DNA of 64,000 nucleotides from NCBI RefSeq assembly GCF_001022965.1, contig NZ_LECZ01000024.1, positions 434,001-498,000 on the forward strand. The letters run 5' to 3'. The first letter of the stretch is position 1; each line of letters begins with the position of its first letter. The stretch comes from Enterobacter genomosp. O (GTDB taxonomy: Bacteria > Pseudomonadota > Gammaproteobacteria > Enterobacterales > Enterobacteriaceae). The notes under the pieces are model-generated. The model had not been told where the DNA came from, made no database searches, and saw nothing but the letters and a program-made list of their open reading frames with translations. Of the stretch, positions 18,087 to 29,071 are shown piece by piece. The position numbers were made by a program, and so were the translations under genes.

Positions 18087-19631
18087 TTATGAGGCGTTAG
18101 TAGCTGGCTTAGTTTGCGCATTTTCCAGCATGCGGCGCACCGGAACAATGAGAACGATCAGTACCGCGGCACAAATCAGCAGCGCGATGGAGCAGCGCGC
18201 GAAGAGATCCGGCAGCATATCCAGCTGATCGGCCTTCACGTGGCCGCCAATCAGGCCCGCCGCCAGGTTACCCAGCGCACTCGCACAGAACCACAGCCCC
18301 ATCATCTGGCCGCGCATTCTTTCCGGCGCCAGCAGCGTCATGGTCGCCAGACCAATCGGGCTCAGGCACAGCTCACCCAGCGTCAGCATCAGAATGCTGC
18401 CCACCAGCCAGAACGGCGACACGCCCGCCCCACCATTGCTCAGCACGTTCTGCGCCGCCAGCATCATCAGACCAAAGCCCGCTGCGGCACACAGAATACC
18501 GATAACGAATTTGGTGATGCTGCTCGGACGAATATTTTTGCTCGCAAGCTTCGGCCATGCCCAGCTGAACACCGGTGCCAACAGGATGATGAACAGGGCG
18601 TTGATTGACTGGAACCACACCGCCGGGATTTCGAAATCACCGATCGTGCGGTTAGTGTAGTCGTTGGCAAACAGGTTGAACGAGGTTGGCTTCTGCTCAA
18701 ACGCGGACCAGAAGAAGGCCGCGGAGATCAGCAGAATAAAGCAGACCAGCAGCCTGGCGCGCTCTTTGCGGTTCAGGCCCGCAAAAACAAACAGATAAAT
18801 AAAGTAGAGGGCAACGGATGCCGCAATCACGTAGACCAGCACGCTGGCTACCGCGACCGGGTTAATGACAATCACGCCCTGCGCAATCAGCGTCACGATC
18901 GTTGCCACGCCTGCCGCCAGCGCCAGCAGCCAAACGCCCACGCCGTTACGCTTAACGATCGGGCTGTTCCAGGTGGAGTCGAGGCCGACTTCACCGTCAT
19001 AGCGTTTCATTGCCGGAACGGCAAACACGCGGAAGATAATGAGCGCCACCAGCATCCCGATACCGCCAATACCAAAGCCCCAGTGCCAGCCGTGGGTTTT
19101 AATCAGCCAGCCGGAAATCAGCGGCGCGATGAACGACCCCATGTTGATGCCCATGTAGAACAGCGAGAAACCGCCGTCGCGACGCGCATCGCCTTTTTTA
19201 TACAGGGTGCCGACCATCACCGAAATACAGGTCTTGAACAGCCCGGAGCCGAGCACGATGAACATCAGGCCGATAAAGAACAGGTTGTTCCCCATCACCG
19301 CCGAGAGCGCAATCGACAGGTGACCGAGCGCAATCAGGATTGAACCGTACCAGACGGCCTTCTGCTGGCCGAGCCAGTTGTCGGCCAGCCAACCACCCGG
19401 CAGCGCGGCCAGGTACATGGTACCGGCAAAGATACCCACAATCGCTGAGGCGTTTTCACGCGCCAGCCCCATCCCGCCGTCATAGACGGTGGCGGCCATA
19501 AACAGGATCAGTAACGGACGAATGCCGTAAAACGAGAAACGCTCCCACATCTCGGTGAAGAACAGTGAACCGAGCGGATACGGATGGCCGAAGAACGTTC
19601 GGCTCTCTTTTTGATTAACAGAGGATTGCAT
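18087..19631 (-). CDS. POT/PTR family proton-dependent oligopeptide transporter
   Basis: A 514-residue membrane protein of the peptide:H+ symporter family. It has the POT signature near the N-terminus (FFTEMWERFSFYGIRPLL), the second signature FSLFYMGINMGSFIAPLISG, and about 14 predicted hydrophobic segments. It should import di- and tripeptides or peptide-like molecules across the inner membrane. The sequence is not clearly one of E. coli DtpA-D, so no symbol is given. The mRNA leader carries a strong hairpin (19672-19716). Confidence 0.9.
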   Translation of the reverse strand: MQSSVNQKESRTFFGHPYPLGSLFFTEMWERFSFYGIRPLLILFMAATVYDGGMGLARENASAIVGIFAGTMYLAALPGGWLADNWLGQQKAVWYGSILIALGHLSIALSAVMGNNLFFIGLMFIVLGSGLFKTCISVMVGTLYKKGDARRDGGFSLFYMGINMGSFIAPLISGWLIKTHGWHWGFGIGGIGMLVALIIFRVFAVPAMKRYDGEVGLDSTWNSPIVKRNGVGVWLLALAAGVATIVTLIAQGVIVINPVAVASVLVYVIAASVALYFIYLFVFAGLNRKERARLLVCFILLISAAFFWSAFEQKPTSFNLFANDYTNRTIGDFEIPAVWFQSINALFIILLAPVFSWAWPKLASKNIRPSSITKFVIGILCAAAGFGLMMLAAQNVLSNGGAGVSPFWLVGSILMLTLGELCLSPIGLATMTLLAPERMRGQMMGLWFCASALGNLAAGLIGGHVKADQLDMLPDLFARCSIALLICAAVLIVLIVPVRRMLENAQTKPATNAS

Positions 19632-19671
19632 AATTCTCCCGAAAGGTATGTCGTCGTGCTTGTAAACACCA

Positions 19672-19716
19672 GCATGTACGCCGGCCAGTTACGTATCTGG
19701 CCGATTTTTTACATGC
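19672..19716 (-). promoter_or_regulatory. leader hairpin of the peptide transporter
   Basis: GCATGTA (19672-19678) pairs with TACATGC (19710-19716) and encloses CGGCCAG (19682-19688) with CTGGCCG (19697-19703). The hairpin ends 41 nt upstream of the transporter ATG on its transcript side. There is no T run on the minus strand after the hairpin, so it is not a simple terminator for this gene. The rest of the 19632-19931 gap is AT-rich with no gene. Confidence 0.5.
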
Positions 19717-19884
19717 GGCGAAAAGTTGGTTAACCATTTGATAACCAGGCGCTAGTTTTGTCTAGTACCGGACCCTGGACTTTAAGATGAAAATTCGACG
19801 ATTGTCTACTTTCTTAGATTTAAACATGGTTAAAAGTGAATAGTGATTGACTTCACACAGAGAAAACCGGCGGTATGATTGGGC

Positions 19885-19913
19885 AAAAAAAAGCCCGCAA
19901 TATACGCGGGCTT
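19885..19913 (-). terminator. der rho-independent terminator
   Basis: On the minus strand AAAGCCCGC-GTATATT-GCGGGCTTT followed by a T run, 19 nt after the der stop codon. Confidence 0.85.
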
Positions 19914-19931
19914 TCGTGAGAGCGGCAAAGC

Positions 19932-21404
19932 TTATTTGCTTTTCTTAATGTGCTTAATCAAGCGCTTACGCTTACGCATCTGGTTTGGCGTCAGGGTGTT
20001 GCGCTTGTTGGCGAACGGGTTTTCCCCTTCCTTGAACTGGATGCGGATAGGCGTGCCCATCACGTCCAGCGATTTGCGGAAGTAGTTCATCAGATAGCGC
20101 TTGTAGGAATCCGGCAGGTCTTTCACCTGGTTGCCGTGAATCACCACGATTGGCGGGTTATAACCACCGGCGTGGGCATATTTCAGCTTCACGCGACGGC
20201 CGCGCACCAGCGGCGGCTGATGGTCTTCCGCAGCCATATTCATGATACGGGTCAGCATGGCGGTACTCTGACGACGGGTGGAGCTGTCATACGCTTCACG
20301 CACGGATTCGAACAGGTTGCCCACACCGCTGCCGTGCAACGCAGAGATAAAGTGCACTCGAGCAAAGTCGATGAAGCCCAGACGGAAGTCGAGGGTCTCT
20401 TTCACCTGCTCACGCACCTCATTGCTCAGGCCATCCCATTTGTTGACCACGATGACCAGTGAGCGCCCACTATTGAGGATAAAGCCGAGCAGAGAGAGGT
20501 CCTGATCGGAAATGCCTTCACGCGCATCAATGACCAGCAGCACCACGTTGGCATCTTCAATCGCCTGCAGGGTTTTGATAACGGAGAATTTTTCCACCAC
20601 ATCGGTGATTTTCCCGCGCTTACGCACCCCGGCGGTGTCGATGAGGACATACTCACGCTCATCGCGCTGCATTGGGATGTAGATGCTGTCGCGGGTGGTG
20701 CCCGGCATGTCGTAAACGACCACGCGCTCTTCACCCAGAATACGGTTAGTAAGTGTAGACTTACCTACGTTTGGACGACCCACGATAGCCAGCTTGATCG
20801 GCAGATCCTGCGGGTTGAAGTCGTCTTCAGGCTCTTCTTCGCCCTCTTCACCTTCTTCGAACTGCGCCCAGTATTCAGCGTCTTCGTCGACTTCTTCCGG
20901 CGGGTTAACTTCGTCAACCCACGGCAGCAGAACGGTTTCCAGCAGGCTGGTCACGCCGCGGCCGTGCGATGCCGCAATCGGGTAGATTTCACCCAGACCT
21001 AAAGACCAGAAGTCCGCAACGGCCTGATCGGCATCGATACCGTCAGTTTTGTTCGCCACCAGGAAGGTCGGTTTTTCACGCGAACGCAGGTGTTTAGCGA
21101 TAGCGGAGTCCGCCGGCATCAGGCCAGCGCGCGCATCCACCATGAACAACACCACGTCGGCTTCTTCAATCGCCAGCAGCGACTGTTCCGCCATGCGGGT
21201 TTCAACGCCATCTTCCGTGCCGTCAATACCACCGGTATCAATACAGATGAACTCGCGTCCTTCTACTTCTGCACGACCGTACTTACGGTCACGCGTCAGC
21301 CCCGGGAAATCCGCAACCAGCGCATCACGGGTGCGTGTTAAACGGTTAAAAAGAGTGGATTTTCCAACGTTAGGGCGCCCGACAAGCGCGACCACAGGTA
21401 CCAT
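19932..21404 (-). CDS. der: ribosome biogenesis GTPase Der (EngA)
   Basis: A 490-residue essential GTPase for 50S subunit assembly. It has two tandem G domains, each with GRPNVGKS (residues 9-16 and about 210), DTGG/DTAG and NKTD/NKWD motifs, an acidic linker ([13 protein letters not shown]) and a C-terminal KH-like domain with a lysine/arginine-rich tail. Start [10 protein letters not shown] (21404) matches E. coli; the longer ORF start is discarded. It follows bamB on the same strand. Confidence 0.97.
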   Translation of the reverse strand: MVPVVALVGRPNVGKSTLFNRLTRTRDALVADFPGLTRDRKYGRAEVEGREFICIDTGGIDGTEDGVETRMAEQSLLAIEEADVVLFMVDARAGLMPADSAIAKHLRSREKPTFLVANKTDGIDADQAVADFWSLGLGEIYPIAASHGRGVTSLLETVLLPWVDEVNPPEEVDEDAEYWAQFEEGEEGEEEPEDDFNPQDLPIKLAIVGRPNVGKSTLTNRILGEERVVVYDMPGTTRDSIYIPMQRDEREYVLIDTAGVRKRGKITDVVEKFSVIKTLQAIEDANVVLLVIDAREGISDQDLSLLGFILNSGRSLVIVVNKWDGLSNEVREQVKETLDFRLGFIDFARVHFISALHGSGVGNLFESVREAYDSSTRRQSTAMLTRIMNMAAEDHQPPLVRGRRVKLKYAHAGGYNPPIVVIHGNQVKDLPDSYKRYLMNYFRKSLDVMGTPIRIQFKEGENPFANKRNTLTPNQMRKRKRLIKHIKKSK

Positions 21405-21463
21405 GTTTGAAGCCTCATAAAATTCAAAATAACGTCGCTTTTGCGGCGTTTTTAAAAATGTCA

Positions 21464-21493
21464 AAACGGCTCCTGAGTGAACAGGAGCCGTTT
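21464..21493 (-). terminator. hairpin between bamB and der
   Basis: AAACGGCTCCTG (21464-21475) and CAGGAGCCGTTT (21482-21493) form a perfect 12-bp stem followed by TTGAC on the minus strand. It may partly terminate or process the bamB-der transcript. Confidence 0.6.
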
Positions 21494-21516
21494 AGTATAC
21501 TACAACCGCCGGGTAA

Positions 21517-22695
21517 TTAACGCGTGATCGCGTACAGCGTGCCGTCTTTTGCCTGAATCAGCAGTTTGCCGTCGGCCACAACCGGGTCGGTCAGGAAACC
21601 GGAGCTGTCGACTTTTTGCTGTGCAACAAAGCGGCCGTTATCCGGATCGATCCAGTGCATATACCCTTCGCTGTCACCAACCACCAGGCTACCGTTATAA
21701 AGTGCCGGTGCGGTCAGCAGACGGTGCAGCAGATCGCTTTGCGTCCACAGGGTCACTCCGCCTTCGGTGCTCAGCGCCAGCAGACGGTCATTCTGGTCAA
21801 CCATATAGATGCGGTTACCATCAACGATGAAATCATTCACAGAGCCCAGCTCACGTTTCCACATGATCTGGCCGCTGCGCAGATCCAGCGCGGTCAGGTT
21901 GCCGTTGTAAGCCAGCGTGTAAACCACACCGTTAACGATAACCGGCGTTGTGTCCACGTCGCTCAGACGGTCAATTTCCGTTGAGCCAGTGGCCTGCGAG
22001 ATACGCTGCTGCCAGATCATCTGGCCCTGCTGCATCAGCACTGCACTCACGCGACCGTTGTCACCGCCCACAATGGCGGCACCAAATGCGGTAGCCGGCG
22101 CGGATTCACCACGCAGAGAGAGCGCAGGCATATCCAGGTTAACGGTCCATTTCACCAGACCGTCCGCTTCGTTCAGCGCCTGCAGCTGGCCGTTGCTGGT
22201 ATGAATCAGCACCAGGCCGTCGCTCACCACCGGACGAGACAGGGATTCACCTGCCACGGTCGTTTGCCAGGCAATAGAACCGTCGCTGCTGTTCAGCGCA
22301 TAAACCTGTGCTTTTTCGCTACCCACGTAGACGTGTCCGCCGGCAACGGTCAGGCCACCGGAGAGCAGTGCAGGTTTACGGGAGAACCAGCCGTCTTTTT
22401 CCGCCAGGTTAACAGACCACACTTCTTTTCCGTCATCGGCGTTCACCGCTTTCACGGTACCTTTGCGGTCAGCCGCATAGATTACGCTGTCGGCAAAGGC
22501 CGGATGAAGGTTGGAATAGAAATCACCAATCCCATCGCCCACGGAGGTGCTCCATGCGGTGGAGGGAGTAAACTGGTTTTCAACCGTCGGCAGTGGGGAC
22601 ATTTTTACAACGTCTTCTTCGCCACTGAACAGTGAACAACCACTCAATAACGTAACAGAAAGCAGTCCTGGCAGAAGTAATTTACGCAATTGCAT
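21517..22695 (-). CDS. bamB: outer membrane assembly lipoprotein BamB
   Basis: A 392-residue lipoprotein of the BAM complex, which inserts beta-barrel proteins in the outer membrane. It has a signal peptide with lipobox LLSGC (Cys20), then an eight-bladed beta-propeller of PQQ-like repeats (for example VYVGSEKAQVYALNSSDGSIAW and GNLTALDLRSGQIMWKRELG). Length equals E. coli BamB. It follows yfgM by 10 nt and precedes der. Confidence 0.97.
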   Translation of the reverse strand: MQLRKLLLPGLLSVTLLSGCSLFSGEEDVVKMSPLPTVENQFTPSTAWSTSVGDGIGDFYSNLHPAFADSVIYAADRKGTVKAVNADDGKEVWSVNLAEKDGWFSRKPALLSGGLTVAGGHVYVGSEKAQVYALNSSDGSIAWQTTVAGESLSRPVVSDGLVLIHTSNGQLQALNEADGLVKWTVNLDMPALSLRGESAPATAFGAAIVGGDNGRVSAVLMQQGQMIWQQRISQATGSTEIDRLSDVDTTPVIVNGVVYTLAYNGNLTALDLRSGQIMWKRELGSVNDFIVDGNRIYMVDQNDRLLALSTEGGVTLWTQSDLLHRLLTAPALYNGSLVVGDSEGYMHWIDPDNGRFVAQQKVDSSGFLTDPVVADGKLLIQAKDGTLYAITR

Positions 22696-22705
22696 CGGGT
22701 CCCTC

Positions 22706-23326
22706 TCAGACGGACAAATTATTTATTTTCATCTGCATCATTTCGCTCAGCGCAGGTGATGCTTTGCTATCCACGCCAGCTTGCCACGCTTTACGCGCGC
22801 CCGCTTTGTCACCTTTGCTCAGCAGTGCTTCACCGCGCAAATCGGCAACGATGGCAGCAAAACCTTCGCCTTTGATGGTATCGAGCGTTTTCAGCGCATC
22901 GTCAGCTTTCTTCTGCTGAACCTGAATACGTGCCAGGCGCAGATTGATCACCGCTTTCAGGTTTTCATCGCTGGCCGCAGCAAGGCCCTGAGACAGCTGG
23001 GCGGCGGCTTTATCCAGTTCGTTTTTATCGACGTACTGTTGAGCCACTTCCAGCGCAGCCAGTGCACCGTAGGTGTTTTTGTTGTCAGCCGCAAATTTCT
23101 CTGCCGCAGCCAGCGTTTGTGGCTGATCGGCATGAATTGCGCTAATGGTATTTTCATAGGACAGAGACGCGCCGCGCGCGGAATCCGCCTGATGACTGTT
23201 CCAGTAGCGCCAGCCCAACAGCGCACCAATACCTAAAATAACCCCAACAACCAGCGCTTTGCCGTTCTCGACAAAGAAGCGCTTAATCGCGTCGACCTGA
23301 TCGTGTTCGTTCTCGTAAATTTCCAC
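22706..23326 (-). CDS. yfgM: ancillary SecYEG translocon subunit YfgM
   Basis: A 206-residue inner-membrane protein with one N-terminal transmembrane segment (about 23-42, ALVVGVILGIGALLGW) and a periplasmic TPR-like domain (AALEVAQQYVDKNELDKAAAQL). It works with PpiD at the Sec translocon. The start is GTG at 23326 (VEIYENEHDQVDAIKRFF matches E. coli MEIYENENDQ), preceded by AGGAGAAGG. It lies 13 nt after hisS and 10 nt before bamB. Confidence 0.95.
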   Translation of the reverse strand: MEIYENEHDQVDAIKRFFVENGKALVVGVILGIGALLGWRYWNSHQADSARGASLSYENTISAIHADQPQTLAAAEKFAADNKNTYGALAALEVAQQYVDKNELDKAAAQLSQGLAAASDENLKAVINLRLARIQVQQKKADDALKTLDTIKGEGFAAIVADLRGEALLSKGDKAGARKAWQAGVDSKASPALSEMMQMKINNLSV

Positions 23327-23339
23327 GCAGTCCTTCTCC

Positions 23340-24614
23340 TTAGCCCAATAGAGTGCGCAAGTGCGCCGCAACGCCGTCCTGCGTTACCGTTGTCTGCTCA
23401 CCAGAGCGCAGGTCCTTGACCACCACTTCGCCGTTAGCCACTTCGGACTCACCCAGCACCAGTGCAATACTTGCGCCCCACTTATCGGCACGAGCAAACT
23501 GTTTTTTGAAGTTGCCGCCGCCATGGTTGGTCATCAGCTTCACCTCCGGCAGCGCATCGCGCACGCGTTCAGCAAGCTGCATCGCCGCAGACTGCGTTTC
23601 CGCGCCTGAGGCCACCAGGTATATATCGACAACGGAATCTGCTTTAAATTCCGGATTAACTGCCTGAACCAGCAAAACAAGTCGCTCGAGACCCATCGCG
23701 AAGCCAACCGCAGGGGCTGCGCGACCGCCAAGTTGCTCAACCAGACCATCATAACGGCCACCGGCACACACGGTGCCCTGAGAACCGAGGCTGGTGGTCA
23801 CCCACTCAAACACGGTACGGTTGTAGTAGTCCAGACCGCGCACCAGACGCTGGTTCACGGTGTAAGCAATGCCCGCCGCTTCAAGCAGCTTGCACAGGCC
23901 CGCGAAGTGTTCGCGAGATTCTTCGTCCAGGTAGTCACCCAGCGCTGGCGCATCGTTCAACAGAGCCTGAACATCTGGATTTTTGGAATCCAGAACGCGC
24001 AGCGGGTTACTGTACATGCGACGTTTGCAGTCTTCGTCCAGCTTCTCTTTATGCTGTTCCAGGAACGCCACCAGCGCATCGCGGTAGTTAGCGCGCGCTT
24101 CAAGAGAACCGATAGAGTTCAGCTCAAGGGAAACGTGATCGGCGATACCGAGCGCGCGCCACCAGCGGGCCGTCAGCATAATCAGTTCGGCGTCGATGTC
24201 CGGGCCCTGCAGGCCGAACACTTCCACACCCAGCTGGTTGAACTGGCGATAACGACCTTTCTGAGGACGTTCGTGGCGGAACATCGGGCCGATATACCAC
24301 AGGCGCTGCTCCTGATTGTACAGAAGACCATGTTCGATGCCGGCGCGTACGCAGCCCGCCGTACCTTCCGGACGCAGGGTCAGGCTGTCGCCGTTGCGGT
24401 CCTCAAAGGTATACATCTCTTTTTCAACCACGTCGGTCACTTCACCGATCGCGCGTTTGAATAACGGGGTCTGCTCTACAATCGGCAAACGGATTTCGCT
24501 GTAACCGTAGCTGCCGAGCACCTGCTTCAGCGTGCCTTCAATGCGCTGCCAGATGGCGGTTTCGCCAGGCAGATAATCGTTCATGCCGCGGATGGCTTGA
24601 ATGTTTTTTGCCAC
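23340..24614 (-). CDS. hisS: histidyl-tRNA synthetase
   Basis: A 424-residue class II synthetase charging tRNA-His. It has motif 2 ([21 protein letters not shown]), the HisRS-specific [15 protein letters not shown] and [14 protein letters not shown] motifs, motif 3 (GFAMGLERL) and a C-terminal anticodon-binding domain. The start is GTG 24614 as in E. coli ([17 protein letters not shown]). A terminator for the upstream ispG transcript lies just before it. Confidence 0.97.
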   Translation of the reverse strand: MAKNIQAIRGMNDYLPGETAIWQRIEGTLKQVLGSYGYSEIRLPIVEQTPLFKRAIGEVTDVVEKEMYTFEDRNGDSLTLRPEGTAGCVRAGIEHGLLYNQEQRLWYIGPMFRHERPQKGRYRQFNQLGVEVFGLQGPDIDAELIMLTARWWRALGIADHVSLELNSIGSLEARANYRDALVAFLEQHKEKLDEDCKRRMYSNPLRVLDSKNPDVQALLNDAPALGDYLDEESREHFAGLCKLLEAAGIAYTVNQRLVRGLDYYNRTVFEWVTTSLGSQGTVCAGGRYDGLVEQLGGRAAPAVGFAMGLERLVLLVQAVNPEFKADSVVDIYLVASGAETQSAAMQLAERVRDALPEVKLMTNHGGGNFKKQFARADKWGASIALVLGESEVANGEVVVKDLRSGEQTTVTQDGVAAHLRTLLG

Positions 24615-24635
24615 GTTTATTCTCTTTCTATATAC

Positions 24636-24658
24636 AAAAAAAACCCAAAGAATGGGTT
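24636..24658 (-). terminator. rho-independent terminator between ispG and hisS
   Basis: On the minus strand AACCCATTCTTTGGGTT followed by eight T. It lies 37 nt after the ispG stop, so hisS may depend on read-through or its own promoter. Confidence 0.75.
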
Positions 24659-24694
24659 CAATCATACATGGGAAGCTCGCGGCTTCCCATCACG

Positions 24695-25813
24695 TTATTT
24701 TTCAACCTGCTGAACGCTGATGCGCTGTGTCTCGTCCATCATGGCGGCTTTGGCACGGATGCGGGCTTCAAGCTGGTCGATCATGTCGCTATTATCCAGA
24801 CGATCTTTGCGGACGCCATCTTCATAGAGACCACTTTTCTTGTTACCGCCGGTCACGCCCAGGGTTGACACCAGTGCTTCACCTGGACCGTTCACCACAC
24901 AGCCGATGATGGAGACGTCCATCGGGGTGATAATGTCTTCCAGGCGCTGTTCCAGCGCGTTCACAGTACCGATCACATCGAACTCCTGACGTGAGCAGGT
25001 TGGGCAGGCAATGAAGTTGATCCCCCGTGCGCGGATACGCAGTGATTTCAGGATATCAAAACCGACTTTGATCTCTTCGACAGGATCGGCTGCCAGCGAA
25101 ACGCGCAGGGTGTCACCGATCCCTTCGGAGAGCAGCAGCCCCAGACCGATCGCGGATTTTACAGAACCGCTGCGCAGGCCGCCCGCTTCGGTGATCCCGA
25201 GGTGCAGAGGCTGGTCGATCTGTTTTGCCAGCAGACGGTAAGACTCCACCGCAAGGAAAACGTCGGACGCTTTTACGCTGACTTTGAACTGATCGAAGTT
25301 AAGACGATCGAGATGATCAACGTGGCGCATCGCGGATTCGAGCAGCGCCTGCGGCGTAGGCTCACCGTATTTTTCCTGCAGATCTTTTTCCAGGGAACCG
25401 GCGTTGACGCCGATGCGGATAGGAATATTTTTATCGCGCGCGCAGTCCACAACCATGCGGATACGCTCTTCGTTTCCGATGTTGCCCGGGTTAATACGCA
25501 GGCAGTCGACGCCGTATTCGGCCACTTTCAGTGCGATGCGATAGTCGAAGTGGATATCCGCGACCAGAGGAACGCTGACCTGCTGTTTGATCAGCTTGAA
25601 CGCCTCAGCGGCGTCCATGGTCGGGACGGAGACGCGAACGATGTCCGCCCCGACTCGCTCTAATGCTTTGATTTGATTGACCGTCGCTTCCACATCCGTG
25701 GTGCGCGTGTTGGTCATCGACTGAACGGCGATAGGTGCCCCATCGCCGACTGGCACATTCCCAACGTAAATCCGTTTCGATTTTCTACGTTGAATCGGAG
25801 CCTGGTTATGCAT
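24695..25813 (-). CDS. ispG: 4-hydroxy-3-methylbut-2-en-1-yl diphosphate synthase
   Basis: A 372-residue [4Fe-4S] enzyme of the MEP isoprenoid pathway, converting MEcPP to HMBPP with flavodoxin. A TIM-barrel N-terminal part ([28 protein letters not shown]) is followed by the cluster ligands in [11 protein letters not shown] (Cys270, Cys273) and [10 protein letters not shown] (Cys305, Glu312). It follows rodZ by 26 nt in the conserved rodZ-ispG-hisS order. Confidence 0.97.
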   Translation of the reverse strand: MHNQAPIQRRKSKRIYVGNVPVGDGAPIAVQSMTNTRTTDVEATVNQIKALERVGADIVRVSVPTMDAAEAFKLIKQQVSVPLVADIHFDYRIALKVAEYGVDCLRINPGNIGNEERIRMVVDCARDKNIPIRIGVNAGSLEKDLQEKYGEPTPQALLESAMRHVDHLDRLNFDQFKVSVKASDVFLAVESYRLLAKQIDQPLHLGITEAGGLRSGSVKSAIGLGLLLSEGIGDTLRVSLAADPVEEIKVGFDILKSLRIRARGINFIACPTCSRQEFDVIGTVNALEQRLEDIITPMDVSIIGCVVNGPGEALVSTLGVTGGNKKSGLYEDGVRKDRLDNSDMIDQLEARIRAKAAMMDETQRISVQQVEK

Positions 25814-25839
25814 GAAAAATCTCCCGCGTTGCCCGTCTG

Positions 25840-26853
25840 TTACTGTGCTGCTGATTGTTCGGCATTAACGGTAAGACGTGCAACCTGGTTAGTTCTGATA
25901 AAGCGGCTCAGGTCGACAGGTTTTCCTTGATACTGGATCTGTACCGCTGCCGGAGCGCCGATTTTAAGTTTATAAGGAGCCTGGCCGGTTAGGTTTAACG
26001 TGCCATCTTTACGCTGCAGGCCGCTGAACAGCTTTTTACCTGTCGCGTCAGTCACTTCCAGCCAGCAGTCGGCGCTGAAGTTCATTACCAGCGCGTTTGG
26101 ATCGGCTGCTGTAGCAGTACCCGCCGGGCTGGTAGGCAGAGACGCTGCGGTATTGTCTGCAGGCTGAGTGGCCGCAGGCGCGTTCGCCGCAGTGTCAACA
26201 TTTGCCTGAGAAGGGGAAACCACCGCGTTTTGATCCTGAGCCTGTGGCGCAGCAGTGTTAGCCGTTGTTGCCGGAGCCTGCGCAGCATTGGTTGCTGGCG
26301 CCTCTGTCGCAGCCGTCTGTGGCTCGCTGGAGGTGGCCGCGCCGTCGGTATTCAGCGGCACGCTCTGGGCGTTATCGCTTCCGGCCTGGTTAAGTTCGGC
26401 GGAGGATTGATCGGCCATGGTGGTGATCTCTTCCTGCTGCGCCTTGTGGTTTTGCCACCACCATGCGCCGGTCAGACCGATCACCACAAACAGCACCAGC
26501 CAGGTAAAGCTCATCAGCCAGCCATCACGTTTTTTACGACGTTTCCCCAGGGAGAAGGTCTGCATCGGCGCAACTTTTGCTGCACGGACCGGGGCCTGCT
26601 TCTCCATCATTGGCAGTAATTCGTTTTCGGGGATGTGCACCAGTTTTGCGTAAGAGCGGATATAACCGCGCAGGAAAGTTGAAGCCAGATCGGCGGGTGC
26701 CTTATCTTCTTCAATATCGCGAACCGTGGAAACCTTCAGGCACAAGCGTTCCGCAACGGCTTGCTGGCTGAGTCCGAGTTGTTCACGGGCGTTGCGAAGA
26801 CGAACGCCAGTGGAGAGTGCTTCATTTTGGTCGTGAGTGGCTTCAGTATTCAT
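25840..26853 (-). CDS. rodZ: cytoskeleton protein RodZ
   Basis: A 337-residue bitopic membrane protein that links MreB to the elongation machinery and keeps rod shape. It has an N-terminal HTH (about 18-75, [24 protein letters not shown]), a basic stretch GKRRKKRD, one transmembrane helix (112-133), a long Ala/Thr/Gln-rich periplasmic linker (about 150-250) and a C-terminal beta domain ([22 protein letters not shown]). The order is as in E. coli. Confidence 0.96.
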   Translation of the reverse strand: MNTEATHDQNEALSTGVRLRNAREQLGLSQQAVAERLCLKVSTVRDIEEDKAPADLASTFLRGYIRSYAKLVHIPENELLPMMEKQAPVRAAKVAPMQTFSLGKRRKKRDGWLMSFTWLVLFVVIGLTGAWWWQNHKAQQEEITTMADQSSAELNQAGSDNAQSVPLNTDGAATSSEPQTAATEAPATNAAQAPATTANTAAPQAQDQNAVVSPSQANVDTAANAPAATQPADNTAASLPTSPAGTATAADPNALVMNFSADCWLEVTDATGKKLFSGLQRKDGTLNLTGQAPYKLKIGAPAAVQIQYQGKPVDLSRFIRTNQVARLTVNAEQSAAQ

Positions 26854-27148
26854 TCGCTACAACTACTGGTACGTGAAAAAAAGGGTTCAGGTGCCGGTGA
26901 GTCACAATGCCACCCGCACCGCGAAACTTCTGGTCAGTTAATAACCTTGAACAGACAGTATAAGACTGTCAGCCCGGAGATGACAGTACAGCCCTGCCCG
27001 TACGGCTAAACTGTTGTTACGTCGTTACATACTGCCCGAAAGTCGGATGAAACGCACCGTAATTATTGAGCAGTCATCACGAATCTGACTGGTTATTCAG
27101 TAAGATTATGCTTCACGGCGCAGATAATGCGCCGTGAGTGCATAATAA
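26854..27148. other. rodZ-rlmN intergenic region
   Basis: A 295-bp gap with no gene. It includes the inverted repeat TTCACGGCGCA / TGCGCCGTGA (about 27112-27136), close after the rodZ-proximal AT-rich part and just downstream of the rlmN stop on the minus strand. That hairpin may end the rlmN transcript; the remainder likely contains the rodZ promoter. Confidence 0.5.
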
Positions 27149-28315
27149 TCAAACAGCTTTAACCGCGATCGTCTCGCCCTGCATGCGTTTACGCAGGGTA
27201 CGCTTAGTACGGTCAATCACATCACCTGCCAGCTGTCCACATGCTGCATCAATGTCATCACCACGGGTTTTACGCACGATGGTGGTGAAACCGTACTCCA
27301 TCAGCACCTTGGAGAAGCGATCGATGCGGCTGTTCGAGCTGCGGCCATACGGCGCGCCCGGGAACGGGTTCCACGGAATCAGGTTGATTTTGCATGGCGT
27401 ATCCTTCAGCAATTCAGCCAGCTGATGCGCATGCTCGGTACCGTCGTTGACGTGATCGAGCATGACGTACTCGATAGTTACGCGGCCCTGATTGGCGTTG
27501 GATTTTTCCAGATAGCGACGCACGGCAGCGAGGAAGGTTTCGATATTGTACTTTTTGTTGATCGGCACAATTTCGTCACGAATTTCATCGTTTGGCGCGT
27601 GCAGGGAGATTGCCAGCGCAACGTCAATCATATCGCCGAGCTTGTCCAGCGCAGGCACGACGCCTGAGGTAGACAGCGTCACGCGACGCTTGGACAGACC
27701 AAAACCGAAGTCATCCAGCATGATTTCCATCGCCGGAACCACGTTGGTCAGGTTCAGCAGCGGCTCACCCATACCCATCATGACCACGTTGGTGATGGGA
27801 CGAGTACCGGTCACTTTTGCCGCACCCACGATTTTCGCGGCACGCCAGACCTGGCCGATAATTTCTGACACGCGCAGGTTACGGTTAAAGCCTTGCTGCG
27901 CGGTTGAGCAGAATTTGCACTCCAGCGCACAGCCCACCTGAGAGGAGACGCAGAGCGTGGCACGGTCTTCTTCCGGAATGTAGACGGTTTCAACGCGCTG
28001 ATCGCCGACCGCAATTGCCCATTTGATGGTGCCATCGGCCGAGCGCTGCTCTTCCACCACTTCCGGTGCGCGGATTTCAGCCACTTCTTTGAGCTTATTG
28101 CGCAGGACCTTGTTGATGTCAGTCATGTCATCAAAATTGTCGCTGCAGTAATGGTACATCCACTTCATGACCTGATCGGCACGAAACGGCTTTTCGCCCA
28201 TATCTTTAAAGAACTCGCGCATCTGCTGACGGTTCAGATCCAGCAGGTTGATTTTTCCATTTTTATTTGGAACCGCAGGAATGGCGACTTCGGAGGTATT
28301 CACTAATTCAGACAT
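27149..28315 (-). CDS. rlmN: 23S rRNA/tRNA C2-adenosine methyltransferase RlmN
   Basis: A 388-residue radical SAM enzyme that methylates C2 of A2503 in 23S rRNA and A37 of some tRNAs. The cluster motif is [14 protein letters not shown] (CxxxCxxC), with GMGEPLLN downstream and a C-terminal catalytic Cys in [14 protein letters not shown]. Length and position (between ndk and rodZ) match E. coli. Confidence 0.97.
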   Translation of the reverse strand: MSELVNTSEVAIPAVPNKNGKINLLDLNRQQMREFFKDMGEKPFRADQVMKWMYHYCSDNFDDMTDINKVLRNKLKEVAEIRAPEVVEEQRSADGTIKWAIAVGDQRVETVYIPEEDRATLCVSSQVGCALECKFCSTAQQGFNRNLRVSEIIGQVWRAAKIVGAAKVTGTRPITNVVMMGMGEPLLNLTNVVPAMEIMLDDFGFGLSKRRVTLSTSGVVPALDKLGDMIDVALAISLHAPNDEIRDEIVPINKKYNIETFLAAVRRYLEKSNANQGRVTIEYVMLDHVNDGTEHAHQLAELLKDTPCKINLIPWNPFPGAPYGRSSNSRIDRFSKVLMEYGFTTIVRKTRGDDIDAACGQLAGDVIDRTKRTLRKRMQGETIAVKAV

Positions 28316-28363
28316 AATATTTACCGGCCTCGTTGTTACACGTTATGGCCCATGGAGGGTTGA

Positions 28364-28404
28364 ATAGAAACGCCCCGGAAAGCGGTCTGCTCGTCCGGGG
28401 CGTT
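28364..28404 (-). terminator. ndk terminator hairpin
   Basis: On the minus strand AACGCCCCGG (28404-28395) pairs with CCGGGGCGTT (28378-28369) around a 16-nt loop and is followed by TCTATT. It lies about 80 nt after the ndk stop. Confidence 0.6.
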
Positions 28405-28484
28405 GCATTGTACAAAGTCTGGCGCAGGGATGCCACGTCTGGACGCGGCATTTACGAAAATAATGTGTAAACGAAACCGTTAAA

Positions 28485-28916
28485 TTAACGGGTACGTGGA
28501 CACACTTCGCCTTCTGCGAAGAAGAAAGCGATTTCGCGCGCAGCAGATTCAACGGAGTCGGAACCGTGAGTGCCGTTCTCGGTGAAGCTGTCTGCGTAGT
28601 CAGCGCGCAGGGTACCTGCCAGCGCATTGTCCGGGTTGGTTGCACCCAGCAGATCGCGGTGACGCTGTACTGCGTTTTCGCCTTCCAGCACGGATACAAC
28701 GATTGGACCGGAGGTCATGAACTCAACCAGGCCGTCAAAGAATGGGCGACCTTCGTGCTCGGCGTAGAAACCACGAGCCTGCTCAACGGTCAGGTGCAGC
28801 ATTTTGGTGCCAACAATTTTGAACCCTGCTGATTCAAAGCGAGCGAAGATGCTGCCAATAACGTTTTTTGCCACCGCGTTTGGTTTGATGATGGAAAAAG
28901 TACGTTCAATAGCCAT
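28485..28916 (-). CDS. ndk: nucleoside diphosphate kinase
   Basis: A 143-residue enzyme transferring phosphate from ATP to NDPs. It shows the start [18 protein letters not shown], and the phospho-histidine motif NGTHGSDS (His117). Start 28916 is preceded by a good GAGGTTA ribosome site; the longer ORF is not supported. It is located between pbpC and rlmN as in E. coli. Confidence 0.97.
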   Translation of the reverse strand: MAIERTFSIIKPNAVAKNVIGSIFARFESAGFKIVGTKMLHLTVEQARGFYAEHEGRPFFDGLVEFMTSGPIVVSVLEGENAVQRHRDLLGATNPDNALAGTLRADYADSFTENGTHGSDSVESAAREIAFFFAEGEVCPRTR

Positions 28917-29071
28917 GATAACCTCTGTCAATGTTCTGTTGTTTTGCATACCTGAGTATGGTGTGGCGCGGATTATAATGAGCAATAGCGCCATTGCCTA
29001 TGGATTCAGGTAACATTTTTTTAAATAAGACGAGTTTTAGCAACAGCTCACAGCCGAATGCTGTTTTAAGG

